This document shows, one piece after another, positions 1 through 5,122 of a DNA stretch of 9,344 nt (within the stretch, counting starts at the first letter, position 1; each line of letters starts with the position of its first letter). The position numbers were made by a program, and so were the translations under genes. The stretch is from Caldifarciminota bacterium. GTDB lineage: Bacteria > Hydrothermota > Tepidihabitantia > SM23-42. The stretch spans positions 1 through 9,344 of the forward strand of contig JAGMEL010000021.1 in assembly GCA_023128195.1 (NCBI GenBank). The letters run 5' to 3'. The notes beneath the pieces are model-generated. The model did not search any database, was not told where the DNA came from, and worked only from the letters and a program-made list of their open reading frames with translations.

Positions 1-548
1 TATGCCTCACCGGCGGGAAGATTGGAAAAATTTCCAGGTTTTTTGATTATACCTGTGTCAATGTGGCCTTTTCTTGTTGAAATTGTCAATTCCAGTGCAG
101 TTCCTGTTTGTGTTTTTATGAAAGCCTTTTTTGCTTTAGTTAGTAGATTTGCTAATTTAATTGTTTGCCGCGCGATTTTTCCATAGTTGGCATTCAAGGA
201 TCGTTCCATAAGTTCAACAGTAATTCCAGGCATAGTAGCACCCCTTGCGCCAAGTCTATTGGCATTTATCCTTGCACTGGTGTGTGTGAGTGAGCGACTT
301 GTTGGTATAATAAATACATCACCTTGTTTGAGGATTTCCGCGACTAATTGGGGCGGTTCATCGCCGTGTATGTTTCGTGGTGCTATTTCAATTATTATGG
401 GATCAGTAATTTTTCTTAAAGCATTCCACAATGAATAACCTACAGTACGGCAAAATTTATCAGTAACAATAACGACTTTTTCGTGTTTTTTTACACCGAG
501 GCAATCTTTGATAACTATGTTGGCTGCTTTTTTTAGTTTTGTGTTCAA
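1..548 (-). CDS. M29-family aminopeptidase (AmpS/leucyl aminopeptidase-like), C-terminus cut by window edge
   Basis: About 182 N-terminal residues are visible on the minus strand, and the frame stays open to the window edge. Translation begins N-T-K-L-K-K-A-A-N-I-V-I and later shows the segment ARINANRLGARGATMPGIT and, near the edge, GHIDTG followed by NLPAGEA. I recognise these as signatures of the M29 metallo-aminopeptidases (COG2309), which remove N-terminal residues from peptides in the cytoplasm. The family's metal ligands lie mainly in the C-terminal half, so they cannot be checked here. The start is probably TTG at 548-546, 7 bases after the rpsG stop. A second in-frame TTG at 575-573 would overlap rpsG. 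Neither has a clear Shine-Dalgarno sequence, so translation is probably coupled to rpsG. The family call is fairly sure, the start less so. Confidence 0.8.
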   Translation of the reverse strand, partial: MNTKLKKAANIVIKDCLGVKKHEKVVIVTDKFCRTVGYSLWNALRKITDPIIIEIAPRNIHGDEPPQLVAEILKQGDVFIIPTSRSLTHTSARINANRLGARGATMPGITVELMERSLNANYGKIARQTIKLANLLTKAKKAFIKTQTGTALELTISTRKGHIDTGIIKKPGNFSNLPAGEA

Positions 549-555
549 ACTATTT

Positions 556-1026
556 TTACCAGCGGAAATGAGCAAATGCCTTGTTTGCCTCAGCCATTCT
601 ATGGACTTCTTCCCGCTTCTTTATAGCCGTGCCCTCATTACGACTTGCAGCAATAATTTCCTGTGCAAGTCTTTCTTCCATACGGTGTTCAGATCTTGCA
701 CGTGCTGCTCTGATAATCCATCTTATTGCCAGACTTTGTTTTCGGCTCGGTCTGACTTCCATAGGTATTTGGTAGGTTGAACCACCAACCCTCCGCGGTC
801 TGACCTCAAGTACGGGTTTCACGTTATTCAGTGCTTTTTCAAAGACTGTAAGTCCATCTTCTTTAGTAAGTTTTTCAACAACGTTCAATGCCCCGTAGAA
901 AATTCTAAGGGCAGTACTTTTTTTACCATCCCAAAGTAGATTATTAATAAATTTACTTACTAAAAGACTGTTAAATTTTGGATCCGGATGGATTTTTCTT
1001 ATTTGCGCTCTTCTTCTTCTACCCAT
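556..1026 (-). CDS. rpsG: 30S ribosomal protein S7
   Basis: The 156-residue product is the usual bacterial length for S7, the primary 16S rRNA-binding protein that organises the 30S head and contacts the mRNA exit/E-site region. The basic start MGRRRRAQIRKIHPDPKF, the central NVKPVLEVRPRRVGGSTYQIP and the end KAFAHFRW are all classic S7 sequence. The ATG at 1026-1024 follows a good Shine-Dalgarno (AAAGGAGA, 4 bases before the ATG), which overlaps the rpsL stop. It lies 10 bases downstream of rpsL and is cotranscribed with it from the promoter at 1457-1484. The next gene is an aminopeptidase rather than fusA. Confidence 0.98.
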   Translation of the reverse strand: MGRRRRAQIRKIHPDPKFNSLLVSKFINNLLWDGKKSTALRIFYGALNVVEKLTKEDGLTVFEKALNNVKPVLEVRPRRVGGSTYQIPMEVRPSRKQSLAIRWIIRAARARSEHRMEERLAQEIIAASRNEGTAIKKREEVHRMAEANKAFAHFRW

Positions 1027-1036
1027 TTGATCTCCT

Positions 1037-1426
1037 TTAGGAAGTTGTCGGTGTTTCTTTTGGTTTTTTTACACCATACAGGGAACGACTCTTCTTTCTA
1101 CCTTCTACTCCAGCAGTATCGTACTTTCCGCGCACAATATGATAACGGACACCAGGAAGATCTTTGACCCTACCACCTCGGACGAGCACAATTGAATGTT
1201 CTTGTAGGTTATGTCCTTCACCAGGGATATAGGCTGTAATTTCAAAACCATTTGTCAATCTAACCTTACATACCTTACGCAAAGCAGAATTAGGTTTCTT
1301 AGGTGTTGTTGTATAAACCCTTGTGCAGACGCCGCGGCGCTGAGGATTCTTCTGCAGTGCCGGAGCCTTGCTTTTAGACAACACTTTTTTCCTGCCTTTT
1401 CTAATTAATTGATTAATTGTCGGCAT
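1037..1426 (-). CDS. rpsL: 30S ribosomal protein S12
   Basis: The 129-residue product is S12, the decoding-site protein of the 30S subunit. The conserved TTTPKKPNSALRKVCKVRLTNG and GEGHNLQEHS segments and the GGRVKDLPGVRYH loop are all present. Lys43 and Lys88 (counting Met), where streptomycin-resistance substitutions usually fall, are the wild-type lysines. Asp89 in the loop is the residue that RimO methylthiolates in other bacteria. The C-terminus extends a few residues past the core (PKETPTTS). The ATG at 1426-1424 follows an excellent Shine-Dalgarno (AAAAGGAGG, 5 bases upstream). It is the first gene of the operon, with its own consensus promoter. Confidence 0.98.
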   Translation of the reverse strand: MPTINQLIRKGRKKVLSKSKAPALQKNPQRRGVCTRVYTTTPKKPNSALRKVCKVRLTNGFEITAYIPGEGHNLQEHSIVLVRGGRVKDLPGVRYHIVRGKYDTAGVEGRKKSRSLYGVKKPKETPTTS

Positions 1427-1456
1427 TATCCTCCTTTTTCTTAATCATTGAATACA

Positions 1457-1484
1457 ATTATATTCAGAAAACAATATTTGTCAA
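1457..1484 (-). promoter_or_regulatory. Consensus sigma70-type promoter of the rpsL-rpsG operon
   Basis: On the minus strand, a perfect -35 box TTGACA (1484-1479) and a perfect -10 box TATAAT (1462-1457) are separated by 16 bases. Transcription would start near 1450, giving a leader of about 24 bases that carries the strong Shine-Dalgarno of rpsL. A perfect match to both hexamers fits a highly expressed ribosomal operon. Confidence 0.85.
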
Positions 1485-1583
1485 TATTGCGTTTGGCTGG
1501 GTCCTCTCCACTTTTCTATTTCAAAAAACAAAATATACCTTTACAAAAACCGTGGAATATCGATTAGTTTCCGTAATGCCATT

Positions 1584-1606
1584 GTGTGCGACACGCCGGT
1601 GGGACG
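1584..1606. other. GC-rich patch with short palindrome in the divergent intergenic region
   Basis: Between the two divergent promoters, the otherwise AT-rich spacer holds a GC-rich stretch. It contains the palindrome GTGT-GCG-ACAC (1584-1594), followed by GCCGGTGGGACG. The heptamer ATTAGTT occurs on both sides (1563-1569 and 1609-1615); the right copy runs into the -35 box of the barrel gene. It could be an operator for the plus-strand gene, but I recognise no known binding-site family. Confidence 0.3.
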
Positions 1607-1613
1607 TAATTAG

Positions 1614-1641
1614 TTGACAGTGATGATTTTATAGTTATTAT
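1614..1641 (+). promoter_or_regulatory. Promoter of the plus-strand outer-membrane barrel gene
   Basis: A perfect -35 TTGACA (1614-1619) is followed after 16 bases by a -10 TATTAT (1636-1641). The ATG at 1648 starts just 6 bases after the -10 box, so the predicted transcription start falls on or next to the initiator codon, and no Shine-Dalgarno is present. The message is therefore probably leaderless, unless translation starts further downstream. Confidence 0.7.
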
Positions 1642-1647
1642 TATTCT

Positions 1648-3123
1648 ATGAGCTTGTTGTGTTGTTTTCTTTGTCTTCAAATAAATATTGAAGTAAATGC
1701 CCTGGCAAACATTTACTACTCATATTCAGGCTCAAATTTATTCTTTATAAATCCTGGCTTTGCAAACCCCTCGATGAGTCGTGGTCTACTCGGCTTTCCT
1801 CTTAATCCCGCAGGTTTGTCTGGTTCTGATAATTTTGAGGTTATGGTATGTTATGGTCCTTCAATGAAAACTAAAATTCTGACCGAGTTTGCAGTTCCTT
1901 TTGATACTATTGCACCAATTATTGATACAGTAAAAATTCCTACTGATCTTGGTATTCAACAGTCGGGTGGTGTTGATTTCTTTGGGGTGTTATTCAAAAT
2001 TAAAGGGTGGAGATTGGGGATTGGTGTGCAAGAAGGGGATTATATCGGATTGGATTTTTCTGCTGTAACAAAACCAACAGCAGATTACGAAATCAATTAT
2101 GATTACACGTTCACGCATGCTGATATTCAGGGGATACCAATAGGTTATTCAATTCCTGTGCATATTGAATTTGAAGGAAAAGGAGATCTCATACTTACTG
2201 CTGATGGTCAGGCCAGGTTCAAGACTAATACACTCGCCTTTGCTGCAGCCCGTAGATTTCTCAGCATGGATATTGGTCTTGGATGGAAGATTACGCCGGT
2301 TTTACTCAGAGGCAGTTTCTATTCATTATTCAACGGTGCCTTGCGCACTATAGGGAATGTATTAGTTGAACCGACTGGAGATTGGACTATTAATGCATCA
2401 TTTGAAGCTGAAATCGATGCTGATTCAGTTATTGATCTTCAAGGTGACGCTGAAGTGGATTTTTATCTTTCATCATTGTACTGGGGTTTAAAAAAGGAAT
2501 GGCGCTATGTTAGTATTGGATTGTGTGGTGAATTCAGTTTTCCAACATTTATTAATGGTGATTGGGAATTTATTACTTCAATCCCCACAGAATTCCCAAA
2601 GATTAGGATTGATGATGATAATCTTGTAGTCGATACATTGAACAAAGTGATATCAGGACATGCAAAAATTGTGGTGTATGATTTTGAAAGAGATGATAAA
2701 GTAGCTCAGGATGTAATTGAAGATCTGTTTTTAGGTACGGGCGGTATTACGGCAGGTATTAATTTTCACCTGCGGCGTTTTGAGACGGGGCTTTTTGCTG
2801 GTATAAATAGTAGTAGTGACGGCAGCTATTTGAAGATGAGAGCTGGTCTTAATGTAGGATACAGGACATTTATTCCTTTACATGCGGGCGTTATTTTTCA
2901 TTTTCAGTATTTTGATATTGATGGTATACCTGTGTCTGCACTACCTGTAATTTCATTTGGTGCTGGTACTGATTTCAATATCAAGAAATTTAACATATTC
3001 TTAAATCTGTCCGGTAATACAACCCAGGGTGCAGCCTCATTTATTATTCCTGGAATAGTTGGCGGTGAAAAAAAGATCAGCGTTCTTATGTCATTAGGAA
3101 TTGGCTTGCGCTTTCACTTCTGA
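1648..3123 (+). CDS. Outer-membrane beta-barrel protein, FadL/PorV-like
   Basis: The 491-residue protein starts with a hydrophobic segment (residues 2-10) ending in an ALA-type cleavage site around residue 20, so it is probably exported. It lacks the usual N-terminal lysine or arginine. Residues 35-61 contain NPGFANPSMSRGLLGFPLNPAG, resembling the N-terminal NPAG region of FadL/PorV-type barrels. The rest alternates polar and hydrophobic residues as in transmembrane strands and ends GIGLRFHF, a typical terminal barrel-assembly signal. An in-frame TGA at 1624-1626 means that the ATG at 1648 is the first ATG available. The family level is well supported. The substrate or partner is unknown, so it may be a transporter, a porin-like channel or a secretion accessory protein. 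Confidence 0.75.
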   Translation: MSLLCCFLCLQINIEVNALANIYYSYSGSNLFFINPGFANPSMSRGLLGFPLNPAGLSGSDNFEVMVCYGPSMKTKILTEFAVPFDTIAPIIDTVKIPTDLGIQQSGGVDFFGVLFKIKGWRLGIGVQEGDYIGLDFSAVTKPTADYEINYDYTFTHADIQGIPIGYSIPVHIEFEGKGDLILTADGQARFKTNTLAFAAARRFLSMDIGLGWKITPVLLRGSFYSLFNGALRTIGNVLVEPTGDWTINASFEAEIDADSVIDLQGDAEVDFYLSSLYWGLKKEWRYVSIGLCGEFSFPTFINGDWEFITSIPTEFPKIRIDDDNLVVDTLNKVISGHAKIVVYDFERDDKVAQDVIEDLFLGTGGITAGINFHLRRFETGLFAGINSSSDGSYLKMRAGLNVGYRTFIPLHAGVIFHFQYFDIDGIPVSALPVISFGAGTDFNIKKFNIFLNLSGNTTQGAASFIIPGIVGGEKKISVLMSLGIGLRFHF

Positions 3124-3133
3124 TAAGTATAAC

Positions 3134-3170
3134 GAATTTCATGAATTGTAGCGAATTCATCGAATTAGTA
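3134..3170. repeat. Short GAATT-rich direct/inverted repeat after the barrel gene
   Basis: Eleven bases after the stop of the plus-strand barrel gene, the pentamer GAATT occurs four times. The arms ATGAATT (3141-3147) and AATTCAT (3154-3160) form a 7-bp hairpin with a 6-base loop, and AATT pairs can extend it outward. The run AATTTT follows soon after, so it may be a weak terminator or mRNA-stabilising hairpin. Confidence 0.4.
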
Positions 3171-3233
3171 ATTTTGCCTGTATTGAAAAAATTGAGATGT
3201 GGTGTTAAACAGACAAATAATATAAAGGTAAGG

Positions 3234-3279
3234 AAATAAAGGTTCTCAAGGAGAAGAATTCCCTTTGAGAACCTTATTT
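3234..3279. terminator. Bidirectional hairpin terminator between convergent genes
   Basis: GGTTCTCAA (3241-3249) pairs with TTGAGAACC (3265-3273). With one bulged A, the flanking AAATAA and TTATTT extend the stem to about 15 bp. A/T-rich sequence on both sides gives a U-rich tail in either direction, though neither tail is a perfect T run. Lying between the ends of the plus-strand barrel gene and queA, it can end both transcripts. Confidence 0.75.
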
Positions 3280-3280
3280 G

Positions 3281-3315
3281 TATCTGTCATCCCATATCTG
3301 TTATCTGCTATCTGT
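3281..3315. repeat. Tandem heptamer repeat (TATCTGY)
   Basis: Five consecutive 7-base units are visible, four of which read TATCTGT or TATCTGC (3281-3287, 3295-3301, 3302-3308, 3309-3315). The second unit (CATCCCA) has diverged. The last unit touches the queA stop codon (3317-3315). It is a small non-coding minisatellite. Confidence 0.75.
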
Positions 3316-4307
3316 TACAGAATCATCATTGCGTCGCCATAAGATAAAAAACGATAATTCTTTTCAACTGCTTCTTTGTATGCCTTAAATATTGCAGGTT
3401 TTGATGCAAATGCGCAGACCAAAAGTAGAGGGGTTGAGCACGGCATATGAAAATTTGTGATTAGACAATCGATTATCCTGAATTTATGTCTCGGATAGAT
3501 AAACAGGTCAGCAAGACCGGTTAATGCTCTGGTTTTCACGTATGTTTCTAATGCACGACATACTGATGTTCCTACCGCAAAAATCCGTTTGGCGCTGTTA
3601 ATTCTTTCAACAACATCTTTGGATATCTCATAATATTCTGCCTCCATTTTATGTTCTTCAATATTTTCAGTTCTGATCGGTTTGAATGTTCCAGGACCAA
3701 TATGTAGAGTTATTTCTACTATTTTAACACCGCTCTTTTTAATACTCTCCAATATTTCTTTTGTAAAATGCAATCCCGCAGTAGGAGCTGCGATTGACCC
3801 TTGTTCTTTTGCAAAGACTGTTTGATAGTACTCTTCATCGCTTGTAACTGTATTACGTTTAATATAATGGGGGAGAGGTACAATTCCGTACTTCTTTATG
3901 ATTTGTTGCGTAGATTTATTGAATTCTAAATGACATCTTGTGCCTAATTTTTCTTTAATTGTGGCAAAGGTGTCTTTATCCAAAAATATTTTTGTATTTT
4001 CTCTTGTTCTTTTAGCATGCGAAATCATTGCCTTCCAGATACCGGCTTCCAGTTCTTTTATGAGCAGAATTTCAACAATACCACCAGTCTCTTTTTTTCC
4101 TTTAAGCCGTGCTTTGAACACCCTTGTATTATTTAGAACAAGGACATCGCCCTTTTTAAAAAATTTGTTGATTTCGTAAAATTTATTATGAAAAATTTTT
4201 CTCATTTTTCTATCAAGCACCAACAATTTTGCATCGAGACGATTTTCTAATGGATACTGTGCAATAAATTCCTTTGGTAAATTATATGAAAATTCACTAA
4301 GTTTCAT
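3315..4307 (-). CDS. queA: S-adenosylmethionine:tRNA ribosyltransferase-isomerase
   Basis: QueA transfers and isomerises the ribosyl part of SAM onto 7-aminomethyl-7-deazaguanine in tRNA, forming epoxyqueuosine in the queuosine pathway. The 330-residue length is slightly below the usual 340-356. Family landmarks run in order: NNTRV (59-63), PLPHYIKR (144-151), the hallmark SIAAPTAGLHFT (171-182), HIGPGTFKP (202-210), DLFIYP and LITNFHMPCSTPLLLV (267-297), and SYGDAMMI at the C-terminus. The usual AVGTTSVR segment reads AVGTSVCR (244-251), a small divergence. Its ATG overlaps the preceding methyltransferase stop by 4 bases (ATGA), so translation is coupled. It is the last gene of the operon, before the terminator at 3234-3279. 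Confidence 0.96.
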   Translation of the reverse strand: MKLSEFSYNLPKEFIAQYPLENRLDAKLLVLDRKMRKIFHNKFYEINKFFKKGDVLVLNNTRVFKARLKGKKETGGIVEILLIKELEAGIWKAMISHAKRTRENTKIFLDKDTFATIKEKLGTRCHLEFNKSTQQIIKKYGIVPLPHYIKRNTVTSDEEYYQTVFAKEQGSIAAPTAGLHFTKEILESIKKSGVKIVEITLHIGPGTFKPIRTENIEEHKMEAEYYEISKDVVERINSAKRIFAVGTSVCRALETYVKTRALTGLADLFIYPRHKFRIIDCLITNFHMPCSTPLLLVCAFASKPAIFKAYKEAVEKNYRFLSYGDAMMIL

Positions 4308-5122
4308 TTTTTCGCCATTATATATGATCTTCTGCCTTCTTTGAAAAATTTCTTCAGTAATTTGGAAAAACCAAACGTTTCAAGAATAAAAAAGAGATTA
4401 ATCTTTAGACGCTCAATAAATTGGGCAACCATATGGTTCAATCTTGAATCCGAAAAAAATCTTTCGCTCGCTAATCCAAAAACCTGTTCTACCAAGGTCA
4501 GCAGTTTTAGCCAACCCCTGAGTTCGAATTCAAAATATCCTTTTTCAGTAACTTTAAAACCAGCCTGGCTTGCCATCCTTGCCAGTTCTTCAGGTTTATA
4601 TGCTGTATGGAGAAACAGCTTACCTTTAGTTCCTTCAAGCACGCCATAACTTTTCATAATTCCTAATGAAACAAGCCGTGGGCGAAAAAAAGTGTAGCAC
4701 GGTACAGTGATTAAAACGAGCCCGTCTTTTTTTATTATTCCATAGAGTCCCTTTAGAAAATCGATTGGTCTATCAATATGTTCCATAACTTCACAGGTGA
4801 TAGCATTGTCAATCGAATTGGGTTTGACAAACTCGATTTTACGAAGGTCACCCTGGATAAAATTGGTCTTGGGAAATAATTTTATTCCTTCTTGTAGTAC
4901 ACTCAGCGAGATGTCAATGCCAAAGACTGTACCCTTTTTCCACTCTGAAGATAATCTTCCAACATTGCAGCCGCAATCAAGTAGATTCCCTGGAGGCATT
5001 GTTTTCATCTTAGCCAAAATCCATTTTTTTCTGAGTAAACCACTCAGCGTGGAATAAACTATCCTATCTTCAGGGTAGTGTTTACCAACGGATTCATAGA
5101 ATTTTCTAAAATTGTCTTGCAT
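4304..5122 (-). CDS. Class I SAM-dependent methyltransferase (Methyltransf_11 type)
   Basis: The 272-residue cytoplasmic enzyme has a clear Rossmann-type methyltransferase core. Motif I is LLDCGCNVGRLS (47-58), the acidic loop is GIDIS with Asp70, then come GDLRKI with Asp92, EVMEHI (111-116) and DGLVLITVP (133-141). The C-terminal third (about 200-265) is rich in aromatic and basic residues and may form the substrate-binding cap or a membrane-contact helix. Members of this group methylate quinones, lipids, sugars or other small molecules, and the substrate cannot be read here. The start ATG shares one base with the stop of the upstream barrel gene (TGATG) and the end overlaps queA by 4 bases, placing it firmly in the same operon. 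Confidence 0.88.
   Translation of the reverse strand: MQDNFRKFYESVGKHYPEDRIVYSTLSGLLRKKWILAKMKTMPPGNLLDCGCNVGRLSSEWKKGTVFGIDISLSVLQEGIKLFPKTNFIQGDLRKIEFVKPNSIDNAITCEVMEHIDRPIDFLKGLYGIIKKDGLVLITVPCYTFFRPRLVSLGIMKSYGVLEGTKGKLFLHTAYKPEELARMASQAGFKVTEKGYFEFELRGWLKLLTLVEQVFGLASERFFSDSRLNHMVAQFIERLKINLFFILETFGFSKLLKKFFKEGRRSYIMAKK

Noticed and set aside
187..438. Plus-strand open frame of 83 codons
   Set aside because: It is antisense to the M29 aminopeptidase, whose translation shows clear family motifs; the plus-strand product has none.
508..780. Plus-strand open frames over rpsG (508-780 and 581-775)
   Set aside because: They lie opposite the strongly conserved S7 coding sequence and have no plausible start signals.
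1211..1617. Plus-strand open frames over rpsL and the divergent spacer (1211-1408, 1417-1617)
   Set aside because: The first is antisense to S12; the second starts inside rpsL and runs through the rpsL promoter, with no family resemblance.
2165..2353. Open frame inside the plus-strand barrel gene
   Set aside because: It is an out-of-frame shadow of the barrel coding sequence.
3281..3315. CRISPR array
   Set aside because: The units are 7-base tandem copies with no spacers and no cas genes are nearby.
4304..4330. Possible preQ1 riboswitch before queA
   Set aside because: queA starts inside the methyltransferase stop (4-base overlap), leaving no leader in which a riboswitch could fold.
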